A DNA stretch of 64,000 bases. Source: Mycolicibacterium phocaicum. GTDB taxonomy: Bacteria > Actinomycetota > Actinomycetes > Mycobacteriales > Mycobacteriaceae. A program made the position numbers and the translations under genes. The stretch's first letter is position 1. Each line of letters starts with the position of its first letter. Positions 17,296-27,571 of this stretch are shown here, one piece after another. The DNA is taken from positions 2,294,001 through 2,358,000 of the forward strand of contig NZ_AP022616.1 of NCBI RefSeq assembly GCF_010731115.1, in the 5' to 3' direction. A model generated the notes under the pieces. It searched no databases, was not told the DNA's origin, and saw nothing but the letters and a program-made list of their open reading frames with translations.

Positions 17296-18492
17296 TCACC
17301 TAACCATCGCCGATTCACTCGCGAGACTCCGCGCCATTTTATCAATCTGCATCAGCAGCTTGGCCGGAGACAGCGCTAAATCCAAAGCATGGCAATGGAT
17401 CACCACATCAGACCCGCGCACCGAGTGAGCGCTGACGGGCTCGTTTCCCTTCGCGTACACAAGGTGCCCAACCGACAACCGCAGGACAGTGCAGTACGCC
17501 AGCATTTGATACAGGTCGGCATTCGGGTAACCATTGGGCTTTTCGGCCTTGTACTTGGCGTCGATGACCACGCGTGGCTCATCGCCGCGATACCAAACCA
17601 AGTCGGGCTGCATATCGATCTGATCCGCGTCGTCCAGGTGTAGCGGGTCCTGCGGAATACATCGTCCCCCTAATTGCCCGAAAGCCTCGCTCAGGGCAGT
17701 CGTCACGAAGTCTTCGAAGATTCTCCACATATCGAACAAGTAGCCGGTGACGCTCACGTCGCCGACCTGATGTTCGAAAGACTCTGCAGCAAGGATGATT
17801 TCGGCGAGTCGTAGCGCAGACTGATAGCGCGTGTTGAGCCGGCTCGGCTGCCAGCTGGGCAGCGCGGTCCCCCGAGGCAAGACAGCGACGTCGGCGAAAG
17901 AGCGGCGCAACCGCAGCAGCCGTCGCCGAGCCGTCTCGCTGAGGCGCGGCACGGTTAGTAGCAGCATAGTCGCCATGAGCAACAGCCGGTTCTCGGCGAT
18001 GTCGACGGTGAAGTCGTCGTATTCAACGGCCAGCGGCACGGGCAGGCCGTACAGACGCGTCATCTGCTCCCCCGCCAGCATCCGCCCGCGCAGCACCGGT
18101 AATCGTTCGGAGATCGTTCGATATCCCTGCAACAGACCCTGCTCGACGGCTCGGGATGCGATACGTGCGAACGCTTCGGCGATCCCGGGAAGCAACTCGT
18201 CGGCGCCGGCCAGGTCTACCGGATCATCGCGCCAGATATCCGGATCACGTGCGTAGCCCAGCAGAAACAGCAGGCGATTCAGGTCAGCAATCTTCGGGTG
18301 GACCAGGATCTGCCGCTCACCCAAGGACACCGCACCGACCTTGCGGCCAGCGGCCAGCTCATAGATGCCCGTTTCCAGCGTAGGCGTGATGGAAACGAAG
18401 CCCACCCGCTGCAACGCCACGTATTCCGATGCGCAAAGCGCAAGACGCTCGGCATCACCGCCTTCAATCAGCGTCAGTGTTTGCGGTGTCAT
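17296..18492 (-). CDS. mcrC: McrC-type nuclease subunit of a type IV restriction system
   Basis: 398 residues. McrC proteins supply the nuclease that is driven by the McrB GTPase on modified DNA. The PD-(D/E)XK core is visible as QPDLVWYRGDEPRVVIDAKYK (about residues 292-312: D, then D-x-K), followed by ADLYQMLAYC, a conserved McrC helix. The N-terminal part (GIYELAAGRKVGAVSLGERQILVHPKI) is the usual McrC beta-rich domain. The start lies 29 bases inside the end of mcrB. Length fits the family. Confidence 0.88.
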   Translation of the reverse strand: MTPQTLTLIEGGDAERLALCASEYVALQRVGFVSITPTLETGIYELAAGRKVGAVSLGERQILVHPKIADLNRLLFLLGYARDPDIWRDDPVDLAGADELLPGIAEAFARIASRAVEQGLLQGYRTISERLPVLRGRMLAGEQMTRLYGLPVPLAVEYDDFTVDIAENRLLLMATMLLLTVPRLSETARRRLLRLRRSFADVAVLPRGTALPSWQPSRLNTRYQSALRLAEIILAAESFEHQVGDVSVTGYLFDMWRIFEDFVTTALSEAFGQLGGRCIPQDPLHLDDADQIDMQPDLVWYRGDEPRVVIDAKYKAEKPNGYPNADLYQMLAYCTVLRLSVGHLVYAKGNEPVSAHSVRGSDVVIHCHALDLALSPAKLLMQIDKMARSLASESAMVR

Positions 18493-20737
18493 CAGTACCT
18501 GAACTCGTTGACGTGGGAGAATCGTCAGTGACGCTCCCAGCCGCCGCGGCCTTCGCTGTCACTGCCTTTCGGATTGCATCGAGCCCATATCGGCTTCGCA
18601 CATCGATGGTGCGGTCACCGTAGTGGTGCTCTTCCAGCAGCGGCAGAATGTCAGTGCGCCACACCCGTTCTAGGCCCTTCCCACTGCTGGCGAAAACTGC
18701 CGGCCGCATGAAATAGGACGGCCCGATCTTGAAGTCGGTGTCAGCGATTCGCGAATTGAGTTCGTCGAGCAGGTCGGCGACCTCAGAGTTGTGTCCCTTG
18801 GCAGCCAGCCAACTGCGCAGGATTCCGCTGGTGGGTTGTTCCGATGGGTGCAGCGGTAGGAACGCGAACCGACGACGGATCGCAGCGTCGACGAGGGCGA
18901 TCGAGCGGTCGGCAGTGTTCATAGTGCCGAGGATGATGATGTTCTTCGGCAGTGAGAAGGGTTCGGTGTTATCCGACGAGTACAGCAGATCGATGGATTC
19001 GTCGCGGTACTCCAGCAGGAAGTACAACTCTCCGAAGATCTTCGGCAAGTTCCCGCGATTGATCTCGTCGACGATGAGCACATAGACGGCGTCGGGGTTG
19101 TCGGTTGCCCGGTCAACTAGCGACCGTAGCGGGCCCGGAGTGAGCGCGAAGCCTACCTGTCCCCCGTTGCCACCTTGCGGCCGGTATCCCTCGAAGAAGT
19201 CCTCGTAGGAGTACGCGGGATGGAACTGCACGATGGTGACGTTGGCCGCATCGGTCAGGTATCGGGCGAGTTCCTTAGCGAGGTAGGTCTTTCCGGTTCC
19301 CGGCGGGCCGTAGAAGATGAGCTGAGGGCGGTCCCGGAGCAGGTCGATACATTCCTGCAGCCATTCCTTGGACACATGCAGGCGGGTGGCTAACTCGTCG
19401 GAGGCGTCGGGCAGGTTCAACGATGATGCACGAGGAGCCGGCGCGCGGCGGTCAGCGAGCGCAAGCAACGTATCGAGATGCTGGCTGAGATCGAGTACCT
19501 CACCTTGAGCGCTCATGCGCGCAGCGACTTCACTGGGCAATTCGACCCATGGCAGGGGCCGATCATGCCACCTCACGGTACGACGCAGGTTCGAGCGGCC
19601 GTCGTCGCTCTTCACGAACTCGGCATCGCCGGTGACACTTGCGAAGTACACCTGGCCCTGACTCACGGTGACAATCAAGTCTCCGGGGTGCATGCGCGCG
19701 AGGAAGGTGTAGAACTCATCGAACTTCTCTTGGCGGGCAGCATAGCCCGAGGAGCGATAATCCTCCTCCACAAATGCTTTGAGCTCTTCCCGACTTACAT
19801 CGGAATCGACGGCCCGCAGCAGGCTGGCTGCTAGGGAGACGGTGCCCTTCCTACGCCAAATCGGCACCATGTCTTGGCCTTTGACGTTAGAGCCATGCAC
19901 TTTCCACGCGTGCTGCACATCGGGAGTGGGAGGCGGAGTGATCTGCTGCCACCGTTCGACCCAAGGGGACGCGTAGAGGTCGACTGGCCCTCCTTCTTCG
20001 GCCATGATCGCCTCGTTGATGTCATACAGGTCGCTGTCGACATCGCCGACGGGACGGTCGAGGTACTGAGGGGCGAACGCGTCACGAATCGCGCGGCGTT
20101 GCGTCCCATTCACAATCGGCAAGAAAAACTTGGGGAATGCCAAGTACAAGAGTGACTGTCGTTGCGCGGCTTGGCCAGTCGACACGGCGTCGACTTCGGC
20201 GCGGAAGATCAAGGGGTCGGCGAGTGCGTCCACCAGACGCTGCTCGGGCAGGGCCTTGAAGTGCTGACCTACTTCGATGAGGTAGACCAGCTGCTTCCAC
20301 CGGTAGTTCCCGAATGCCTGGCCGCCGTGGTAAACACCGCCAGCTGCGAGTACCTGTTCAACGTCGGCGGGTATCTCGATCGGTGGGGTCGCGAGGCTCA
20401 ATACCCTCCGCACATGCGTTACCTTGAGCGGCCCGCCAAGATTGGTGAGAGGCAACATATTTGCAATCAGCAGTTCGGCAAACAGCTGGACCGCACCAGA
20501 TGAGCACGGGGCGAGTTGGAATTTTAGTTTCTCAAAAAAGTCGTCGGGCCCTACGTCGGGCTGGTCAACGTAGTACTGCTTCAGCTCGGCCAGATGTTCG
20601 GCCGTCCAGACTGGCTGTCCGGGCGTAAGCAACGAATCATCATGTCCGAAGCCGGATTCGATCAGCCGGCGGCCGATCTTCTCGACTTGCGGTGCTGCTT
20701 TCCGGCCAAACGAAGCTACTTCTTCATCGACAGTCAC
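18464..20737 (-). CDS. mcrB: McrB-type AAA+ GTPase with modified-base reader region
   Basis: 757 residues from the GTG at 20737, which has GAGGAGG 8 bases upstream; the longer frame overlaps the methyltransferase gene and lacks support. The McrB motor is clear: GPPGTGKT (about residue 476), Walker B VLIVDEINRG (about 551) and the McrB signature MNTADRS (about 604). Before it (about 345-400) the stretch HPGDLIVTVSQGQVYFASVTG resembles an EVE/PUA-like reader domain of the kind that recognises modified bases. The first 300 residues are an extra, unassigned domain. The C-terminus is a Thr/Asp/Ser-rich tail. With McrC it should cut DNA carrying modified bases. Confidence 0.86.
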   Translation of the reverse strand: MTVDEEVASFGRKAAPQVEKIGRRLIESGFGHDDSLLTPGQPVWTAEHLAELKQYYVDQPDVGPDDFFEKLKFQLAPCSSGAVQLFAELLIANMLPLTNLGGPLKVTHVRRVLSLATPPIEIPADVEQVLAAGGVYHGGQAFGNYRWKQLVYLIEVGQHFKALPEQRLVDALADPLIFRAEVDAVSTGQAAQRQSLLYLAFPKFFLPIVNGTQRRAIRDAFAPQYLDRPVGDVDSDLYDINEAIMAEEGGPVDLYASPWVERWQQITPPPTPDVQHAWKVHGSNVKGQDMVPIWRRKGTVSLAASLLRAVDSDVSREELKAFVEEDYRSSGYAARQEKFDEFYTFLARMHPGDLIVTVSQGQVYFASVTGDAEFVKSDDGRSNLRRTVRWHDRPLPWVELPSEVAARMSAQGEVLDLSQHLDTLLALADRRAPAPRASSLNLPDASDELATRLHVSKEWLQECIDLLRDRPQLIFYGPPGTGKTYLAKELARYLTDAANVTIVQFHPAYSYEDFFEGYRPQGGNGGQVGFALTPGPLRSLVDRATDNPDAVYVLIVDEINRGNLPKIFGELYFLLEYRDESIDLLYSSDNTEPFSLPKNIIILGTMNTADRSIALVDAAIRRRFAFLPLHPSEQPTSGILRSWLAAKGHNSEVADLLDELNSRIADTDFKIGPSYFMRPAVFASSGKGLERVWRTDILPLLEEHHYGDRTIDVRSRYGLDAIRKAVTAKAAAAGSVTDDSPTSTSSGTDDTANTDAD

Positions 20738-20759
20738 GCTGCATCCTCCTCGTAAGCAC

Positions 20760-23700
20760 TCAGCTATCGGCCGCAGCGTCGAACAGTGACGCATACGGCA
20801 CCCCGGTCCGTTCCGCTTCAGCCATCGCGTCATAGATCTCTAGAATCATCCGCCTGGTGCGATACTCGCCGTGCTGAGCCATGTCCTTACGCATGACGCC
20901 TGTAAAGGATTCCAGGATGTAGTCCACGTCATCACGTTTGATCCCGTACAGGTGAAAGAAGGCGGCATCGAGCTCAGCTCGCCGTACCTCTCGTCTGACT
21001 GGATCCCAACAGAACGGCTCTAGGCCGAGGTCATATTCGCTCGCAAAAGCGACCATATCTACCGCCGTGTACACCAATTCGGCGACTCGTTGCATCACCC
21101 ACGCGTCGACAGATCGTCGGGCATCCCAAGGCGTTGGCCCGTTTAGCAATTCCGGTGACAAGACAGGCAGTTGCCGAACATACGTGTAAGTGATATTTAC
21201 GCCGCCTAGTTTTTGTCGTAGGACATAGTCGAGTGGAAAGCTCGATAACATCGCCAGCAAGGGTGCGCCATTGCATCCAAGTAACAATGGCGAGCTGTTT
21301 CCAACAGCGGTTCTCGGGAGCGGATAGGAAATCATGGTGCGCTCGTTGGTTGGACTAGTCACCCACGAATAGCCAACAAACCAGGACGGAAGACCTCCTG
21401 GGAGTTCTGCTTCCCGAACCCAGGAGGCGGGTACCGCGAGCCGATTGGGATCGGCCAACTCCGCATCGTCGAGGTACCGAGGCTGATTTTGGCGTTTGGT
21501 CGCAGTTGCGCTGCGAACGATATCTGCTGCCCGGTGGTTATAGAAGTCCGCCATCATCCCTTGGTAGAGCGGAAGCATCCGCTGTGTGCCCTGCTCAAAT
21601 ATGTTGCCGTTGAGCACCCATCCGTCGGCTTCCAGTTCAACGCGAGTATGGAACAGATGCGAATCGTTTGAGATGTCAAACATCCGCATAAATTTGATTC
21701 CCCAGGGATTTTCGTCGGGATCACCCTCCCTGATAAGTATGGGAACACGACGGTGGATATCGAGGATGATTTCAGCATCACGTCGACTACGGGGAACTGG
21801 GCTCGTTTGTGTGTTGGGGTTGAGAATCGCGATTTCGTCTGGCGTCAGCACAAAACGTGCTCCAGGACGTTGCAGGTCAGTCGGATCGTGAGCGAAGAAC
21901 GCGAAATCCGGTGCTATCTCACGGCTGTGCCGCCCCACTAGAGTCAGCAGGCAGAATTTCTGGCTGCGATGCACACCGCTTTGAAAGAGCGGTTTCGAGT
22001 TCTCGAAATCGTAAAGACTGGCGATCGAGGCGTGCTCAACGAGGGCCTTGAAAAAGTACTGAGTCGTCGCGTCCGTGGCGATGCCGGTCGGCACGATTAT
22101 CCCGAGTCGTCCCGCGCCAGCCAACAGGTTGACATCGGTTTCGGAAAACACCGCATATACGTTGATGTCACCACGCCCCGTCAGCGGGTACCGTCCGGAG
22201 TTACGCATGAAGTGCGAAACACCCCCGGCACGACGTTTCTCTGCAATGAAGGCCGCGTACAGGCTGGGGTTGGTGCTCGGTAACTCTTTGATCATTTTCT
22301 TGCGCGCTGCGGCGCTAGGTGCGGTCGCGATCTCCGCGTCGCGCGCCGCGAAGAACTCCTGTTCCTGCAATTTCACCCGCTCCCACGGCGGGTTTCCCAG
22401 TACGACCGAAAAGCCGCCCGCCCACCCCGTGACCGGGTTGACCGTGTCGCCACCGGCCGCCACGGTTGGGAAGAGATGTGGAAATTCCAAGTGCCAGTGA
22501 AAGAACCGGTATTCAGCGGCCAGCCGATCAACTTCGGCCCGAGTTTCTTCGTTCAGCGGGTGCTCACCCTCGGCCAAGGCCGTGATGCTGCTGTGGGTTA
22601 TCGCCTTGGGTGCATTGGCATACTTGGGCCACACAAAGGCCGCGCACCACGCGTCGGCAGCGAGGCGCTGGCTACGGTAATCCGCCGAATCGGCATAGGC
22701 GCGCAGCCGCTGCCGCTGCACATGCACGTCGGCCAACGACAGTGCCGGTGCCGCGACTACCTTGTGGACCTGTTGGCCTAGTTTGGCGTTAGCCGCCACC
22801 ATGTCAACGTCGAACAAACTGCCCTGCGCGTTGCGTTCAGCCTTGTTCTGCCTGGCCAGCGTCGAGGTGACCCTCCTGTCGTCGCCCTCGATCGGCTTGA
22901 ACGCGTCGTCGGGCAGGCCATCGGCGAGCAGTTTCGGGGTAACGCCCACCAGCGCGTTGCCCACCTTGATCTGGGCGTCGAGGAACGTCAGAGGACGGCC
23001 AGGGTCAAGGGCTTCCATCCACAGCGACACCTTGGCAAGTTCGGCCGCCAGCGGGTTAACGTCGACACCGTAGATGCAGCGGGCCGTCACCTCGCGCATC
23101 GCGGCACGCACCGCCTCGGGGGCGGGCTCGGGATCGCCGGTGCGAATCCCGGCCACCCGCTTGGCAATTCGGCGGGCTGCGCCGACCAGGAAATGTCCGC
23201 TGCCACACGCTGGGTCGCACACGGTGACGCCCAGCAACGCCTCTTCGGGATTAGCTGACTTCTGGGCGTCATCGAGCACCGGGTCCAGCGCGGTGTCCAG
23301 CAGCGACTCGACCAAAGAGGTCGGGGTATAATACGAGCCGGTGTCCTTGCGCTGGTTGCCCGACGCGATGGACAGGCCGTAGGTTTTAGTCGCCGAATCC
23401 CAGCGCGGCACGAACTCCAACAACGCCTCGTAGATGCTGCCGAGCTCCTCAGCTCCGAGGTTGCGGTAGTCGACCACCCGCAGCACATGCGAGCCGGGCT
23501 CGCGCACCAGCGACAGCGAGCGCACCGCCGACTGCAGTGCCTCGTTGCTCACCGCGCAGTCGAGGAGAAAATCCAACTCGCCGGCCTCGAACAGTCCGCC
23601 GATGCCGGGCAGCGCCAGCTCAGGTAGCCCGTTCTCGTCACCCAGCCCCCGCCATACCAGGGTCAGCGCCTGCCATTTGTCGCTGTAGCGGCCGCCGCGG

Positions 23701-24719
23701 CGGCGACGAGAAGTGCGCCGCAGCCGCTCGGTGGAGAAGTAATCCCGGTAGCGTTGCTGGGCTTGAGGATCGGCCGCCGGGTCCAGCAGCGCGCCGCGGT
23801 CCTCGGCGACGAAGGTAAACAGCAACCGGTAGACGACCCGCAACAGCGCGTGGTGCACATCATGCACCGACACCGTGCCTTCAACGAGATTCTTCCGCAG
23901 CGCGGCATTGTCCGGGTGGGTAAGGAACCCGGCGCCAAGGGTCTGCAGCGCGTCGATGACTCCGTCGCGCAGCAGATTCAGTGCGCGCGAACCGGATTCG
24001 ACCGCGCCTTGCCGCCACTCCTCCAACCAGCATGATGCAGGTCCGATCTCGGGGTCACGCACCTCGACCCGCGATACCTGACACATCGTGTACAGCAGCA
24101 GAAAGTCGGCGAAGAGGGCGCCGTCGAAAATCGCCTCCAGGTCGAATTCGACATAGGCCGACCCGACCAGCGAGGTGGAATCCCGCAGCAGCCGCATTGT
24201 CGAGCCGTTGGCCAGGATCGCCCACAGGTGCTCATCGGAGCGGTTGAGCAGTTCCTGCATCATCGACTGCGGCGAGGCGCCCGCTGCACCGGCGACCCCC
24301 TTGGTGCGGGTGTCCAGCGCCACCCGGCCAAGCAGGTGTATCGGCACTGCACCCCAGCGGTGCGACACCGGGAAACTGTGCTGCCCAACGGTAATGCCAC
24401 CCTTGCCGGTGGTGGGGACACGGCCGTATCCGAGTTGGTCCAACAACACGAGGGTAAACCGTTCGCGCGTCAGCGATGTCGCGGTGTCGTCTTCCGGCAG
24501 TGCGGCCAACGCGTCGCGGTATCCGGTCCATGCGCCGCGGAGATAGGCCCACACCCGGTTGGCGGCGTCGCGCACCGATTCCCCGGTGGCCAGGTGAAAG
24601 TCCTTGGACGACAATCCCGGAACGTCGACTCCAGCCACCAGTTTTGCCAGCAGGTCTGCCGGCAGCAACCCGCCCTGGACTCGAACACCGATGAAGGTCG
24701 CAGTGGCCTCGCTGCTCAT
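20760..24719 (-). CDS. Large Eco57I/DrmMI-like N6-adenine DNA methyltransferase
   Basis: 1319 residues from the ATG at 24719, which overlaps the stop of the SNF2 gene (ATGA). SAM-binding motif I CDPACGSGHF lies near residue 500 and the catalytic NPPW (VVLGNPPWERV) near 775, the amino-methyltransferase order for adenine. An N-terminal helical domain of about 450 residues precedes the catalytic part, and a target-recognition-like region of about 350 residues follows. Size and layout match DISARM DrmMI and BREX PglX proteins. No PglZ or BrxC is present, and the neighbours are DISARM-like helicases, so a DrmMI-like role (marking self DNA) is favoured. Confidence 0.85.
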   Translation of the reverse strand: MSSEATATFIGVRVQGGLLPADLLAKLVAGVDVPGLSSKDFHLATGESVRDAANRVWAYLRGAWTGYRDALAALPEDDTATSLTRERFTLVLLDQLGYGRVPTTGKGGITVGQHSFPVSHRWGAVPIHLLGRVALDTRTKGVAGAAGASPQSMMQELLNRSDEHLWAILANGSTMRLLRDSTSLVGSAYVEFDLEAIFDGALFADFLLLYTMCQVSRVEVRDPEIGPASCWLEEWRQGAVESGSRALNLLRDGVIDALQTLGAGFLTHPDNAALRKNLVEGTVSVHDVHHALLRVVYRLLFTFVAEDRGALLDPAADPQAQQRYRDYFSTERLRRTSRRRRGGRYSDKWQALTLVWRGLGDENGLPELALPGIGGLFEAGELDFLLDCAVSNEALQSAVRSLSLVREPGSHVLRVVDYRNLGAEELGSIYEALLEFVPRWDSATKTYGLSIASGNQRKDTGSYYTPTSLVESLLDTALDPVLDDAQKSANPEEALLGVTVCDPACGSGHFLVGAARRIAKRVAGIRTGDPEPAPEAVRAAMREVTARCIYGVDVNPLAAELAKVSLWMEALDPGRPLTFLDAQIKVGNALVGVTPKLLADGLPDDAFKPIEGDDRRVTSTLARQNKAERNAQGSLFDVDMVAANAKLGQQVHKVVAAPALSLADVHVQRQRLRAYADSADYRSQRLAADAWCAAFVWPKYANAPKAITHSSITALAEGEHPLNEETRAEVDRLAAEYRFFHWHLEFPHLFPTVAAGGDTVNPVTGWAGGFSVVLGNPPWERVKLQEQEFFAARDAEIATAPSAAARKKMIKELPSTNPSLYAAFIAEKRRAGGVSHFMRNSGRYPLTGRGDINVYAVFSETDVNLLAGAGRLGIIVPTGIATDATTQYFFKALVEHASIASLYDFENSKPLFQSGVHRSQKFCLLTLVGRHSREIAPDFAFFAHDPTDLQRPGARFVLTPDEIAILNPNTQTSPVPRSRRDAEIILDIHRRVPILIREGDPDENPWGIKFMRMFDISNDSHLFHTRVELEADGWVLNGNIFEQGTQRMLPLYQGMMADFYNHRAADIVRSATATKRQNQPRYLDDAELADPNRLAVPASWVREAELPGGLPSWFVGYSWVTSPTNERTMISYPLPRTAVGNSSPLLLGCNGAPLLAMLSSFPLDYVLRQKLGGVNITYTYVRQLPVLSPELLNGPTPWDARRSVDAWVMQRVAELVYTAVDMVAFASEYDLGLEPFCWDPVRREVRRAELDAAFFHLYGIKRDDVDYILESFTGVMRKDMAQHGEYRTRRMILEIYDAMAEAERTGVPYASLFDAAADS

Positions 24720-27571
24720 TTGGTGGCTCCTCCTGCCGGCGGGACGAACACGAATACCCCGAGCACATCGGCGCCGGGCTCGACAGTGACCTTGAGGCCG
24801 CGGACGATCTCGGCGGACGCTTGCCGCACCCGGCGGTGCGCGTCGAGCAGCTGATCGGCCAGGTCTCGGCCGTACTGCTCGAGGTGCCCGACGATGTCGG
24901 GAAGGCCGTCGAGGCTGCGGCTGAGGAACTGGGTGGCCTGCGGTCCCGGCACATTCCCGGCGGGGCGAGCGTGCAGCAGCGGCGTCACCGATTCCATTGG
25001 CAGCCAACGGGCCTGGGCGGGCGCCCCCTCGAACGCGAGGGTGGCCACATCCTCGGCAACCAGTTGTTTGGCACCCGAACGCGACGGCAGTTCCAGATGG
25101 AAGCGGTAGCGCGCCACCATCAGGGTGGTGCGGGTGGAGACCGCGTCGGTGCGTACGACTGCGCAGCGCCGGGCCGGGCGCTGCTCTGCAGGCAGCTGCG
25201 GGTCGAGTGCGGATTCGAGGACATACTGTGCGACAGCCTCCACCGTTGCGTCGGTGCGGGTGAGCACCGCATCGCCGCGACGCACCGGCAGATCCGTGGC
25301 GAAGTGCAGGGGGTCATTGCGCAGGGGTGGCAGCGCGTCGCGCAGGCCCAATGGCAGCGGCCCGAGCGTGGCCGTGTATCCCGAGTCGGCGGCCGTCACC
25401 GTCGATCGCAGTGACCGTATCGCCTGCTCCACGAACTCGGCCACCTCGGCGTTGGTGCCGAGCGCTTCACGCGCTGCACGCAGTTCGGCGCCGACCTCTT
25501 CGGGTTTGATGCCGTGCTGGGCGTACTTTGTCTGCGCGACGCGTTCACGTTCGGCGGCCGAATCCCATTGGTTATAGAGGTCCAACTGCTTTTCCTGCAC
25601 GCCAAGATCGAGGCTGAGCTGTTCGGCGTCCTGGCCGCGCAGCAGCAGACCTTCCATCAGTGCTTCGACAACTGCTTCGGTGTTGTCTGGGACGGGCACC
25701 GACACGCCAGTGGCCTTGCGGATGGCTTGATGTTTGCGCAGCAGGACCTCCAGCACGATGCCATCGATCTGATTGTCCCTGCCGTACATGGTGACGGCGC
25801 GGACGACGTCGGCCCGCTGCCCGAACCGGTCCACGCGGCCCTCGCGCTGTTCGTGCCGAGTCGGATTCCAGGCCAGGTCGTAATGCACCACCGCCTGAAA
25901 GTTCTCCTGCAGATTCACCCCCTCGGAAAGACAGTCGGTGGCCACCAGCACATGCCGGCCCGGCACGGCGGACAACTCTTCGATCCGGGCGACACGTTCG
26001 TCGGGTGGCAAGGTACCCGTCACCGCCCGAACCGTCACAGTCTTGCCCAATGCACCGGTGAGCTGTTCGGCGACGTACTCGGCGGTCTCGATGAACCGGC
26101 AGAACACGATCGGGTCGCAGCCTTCGGCCTGCAGTTCCTTGACGGTTTTGACCAACGCGGCGATCTTCTTGTCCGGCTTGCCTTCCAGTTTGACCGCCTC
26201 GGCGAGGAATCCACGCAGCCGCCGGGTCGTCGGGTCGCTGTCGCCGCTATCGGCACCCGGGGTGGTGTCGGCGGCTTCCAGAGCCTCGTCGTCGGACTGG
26301 TCGAGCACGATGGCGCGTCCGATGGCGTCGGCCTCCTCCGGCGTCCCGGCGGCCGCCGAGGCGGCGCGTGTGCGCAAGGTTTGGGCAGCGGCGCGCGGTG
26401 AGGAGGCCAGCGCGCGCAGCAGCGCCAGCGCCGACCACCAGTTGACCCGCCGTGCCAGCCCGCCGTCGCCGGTGCGCACCGTTTCTCGGGCGTAGTCAAG
26501 GACTTTGGTGAACAGCGCGTGGTACTCGCGGCTCAAGGCGTAAGGCACCTCGGCGGTCAGCCGGTCCGCGGGAAACGGGGTGTCCTCATCGAGGTAGCGG
26601 CGGATGTCGGCGCGGCGCCGTTGAACCATGTGCTTGGCCAGCTGTTCGCGCCCGCGACGGTCCTCCAAGTCGACCGTCGCGAGCGCGGGGTCGAGAAGTC
26701 CCAGGAGGTTGCGGAAGGCACCTTCATTCCCGCTGTGCGGTGTCGCGCTAGCAAGAATGAGGTGCCGTGAGCGATCACCGGCCAGGTCGCGGATCAGCTC
26801 ATAGCGTTGGGTGCGCGCCGAGCTGGCGCCCGTGGTGTCGGCGACACAGGTGTGCACTTCATCGACAATCACCAAATCCGGGCAGGTGCGCAGGAATTCG
26901 TAGCGTCGCCGTGGGCTCTTGATGAAATCGGTGGAGACCACGGTGATCGGATAGCGCTCGAAAATCGACTCCGCGCCGATCCGTCCACGTTCCAGGCGGC
27001 GCACCGTGCTCGGTAGCACCAACTCGGCTTCCAGCCCGAACTTCCCGCGGAGCTCCCCTTGCCATTGCTCGGCCAGTGCCGGGCTGCACAGCACGGTGAG
27101 CCCACGCGCGTCGCCGACCTTGAGCAGCTCGACAGCGATCAGCCCGGCTTCGATCGTCTTGCCGATACCGACGTCGTCGGCGATCAGCAGCCGCACCACG
27201 TCCTGGCGCAGCGCCATCATCAGCGGCACTAGCTGATAGGCCCGCGGCTCCACCGCAATCGAGGCCAGGCTGCGAAATGGCCCGGCGGTGGAACGGAATC
27301 CGATCCTCAGGGCGCTGCGCAGCAGTGAGGCGCTGAGGTGGTCGCCGAGATCGTCGGGTAGCGGCGCCGGGAACGTGGCGGCGCTGACCCCCTCGCTGAC
27401 CAGAACGCCGGCGATGTCGTCGTCTACCCCACCGAGCGGGCGCAGCACCAGAAAATCATCGGTGCTGTCGGGCAGAACCACCCATTCGCGGCCGCGTGCA
27501 GTTACCAAGTTTCCGGGGGCGAATCCCACCGTGTCACACCCTTCCTTCACCAAATGCATAGGAGTGCTCAC
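24716..27571 (-). CDS. SNF2-family helicase, DISARM DrmD-like
   Basis: 951 residues. SNF2 motor: Walker A DDVGIGKT (about residue 129), DEVH in place of DEAH (about 234), SATP (about 268), and motif [18 protein letters not shown] with [12 protein letters not shown] (about 545-585). A C-terminal domain of 300 residues ends in a long helix rich in Arg and Glu. In DISARM class 1, drmD encodes a SNF2 helicase beside drmMI. The gene starts 38 bases inside the end of the DUF1998 helicase gene; GTG 27571 is taken as start, ATG 27559 is the alternative. It probably works with the helicase and methyltransferase to recognise foreign DNA. Confidence 0.83.
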   Translation of the reverse strand: MSTPMHLVKEGCDTVGFAPGNLVTARGREWVVLPDSTDDFLVLRPLGGVDDDIAGVLVSEGVSAATFPAPLPDDLGDHLSASLLRSALRIGFRSTAGPFRSLASIAVEPRAYQLVPLMMALRQDVVRLLIADDVGIGKTIEAGLIAVELLKVGDARGLTVLCSPALAEQWQGELRGKFGLEAELVLPSTVRRLERGRIGAESIFERYPITVVSTDFIKSPRRRYEFLRTCPDLVIVDEVHTCVADTTGASSARTQRYELIRDLAGDRSRHLILASATPHSGNEGAFRNLLGLLDPALATVDLEDRRGREQLAKHMVQRRRADIRRYLDEDTPFPADRLTAEVPYALSREYHALFTKVLDYARETVRTGDGGLARRVNWWSALALLRALASSPRAAAQTLRTRAASAAAGTPEEADAIGRAIVLDQSDDEALEAADTTPGADSGDSDPTTRRLRGFLAEAVKLEGKPDKKIAALVKTVKELQAEGCDPIVFCRFIETAEYVAEQLTGALGKTVTVRAVTGTLPPDERVARIEELSAVPGRHVLVATDCLSEGVNLQENFQAVVHYDLAWNPTRHEQREGRVDRFGQRADVVRAVTMYGRDNQIDGIVLEVLLRKHQAIRKATGVSVPVPDNTEAVVEALMEGLLLRGQDAEQLSLDLGVQEKQLDLYNQWDSAAERERVAQTKYAQHGIKPEEVGAELRAAREALGTNAEVAEFVEQAIRSLRSTVTAADSGYTATLGPLPLGLRDALPPLRNDPLHFATDLPVRRGDAVLTRTDATVEAVAQYVLESALDPQLPAEQRPARRCAVVRTDAVSTRTTLMVARYRFHLELPSRSGAKQLVAEDVATLAFEGAPAQARWLPMESVTPLLHARPAGNVPGPQATQFLSRSLDGLPDIVGHLEQYGRDLADQLLDAHRRVRQASAEIVRGLKVTVEPGADVLGVFVFVPPAGGATK

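Noticed and set aside
20760..24719. Methyltransferase considered as BREX PglX
   Set aside because: No PglZ, BrxC, BrxB or BrxL is encoded in the window; the adjacent DUF1998 and SNF2 helicases fit a DISARM-like context better.
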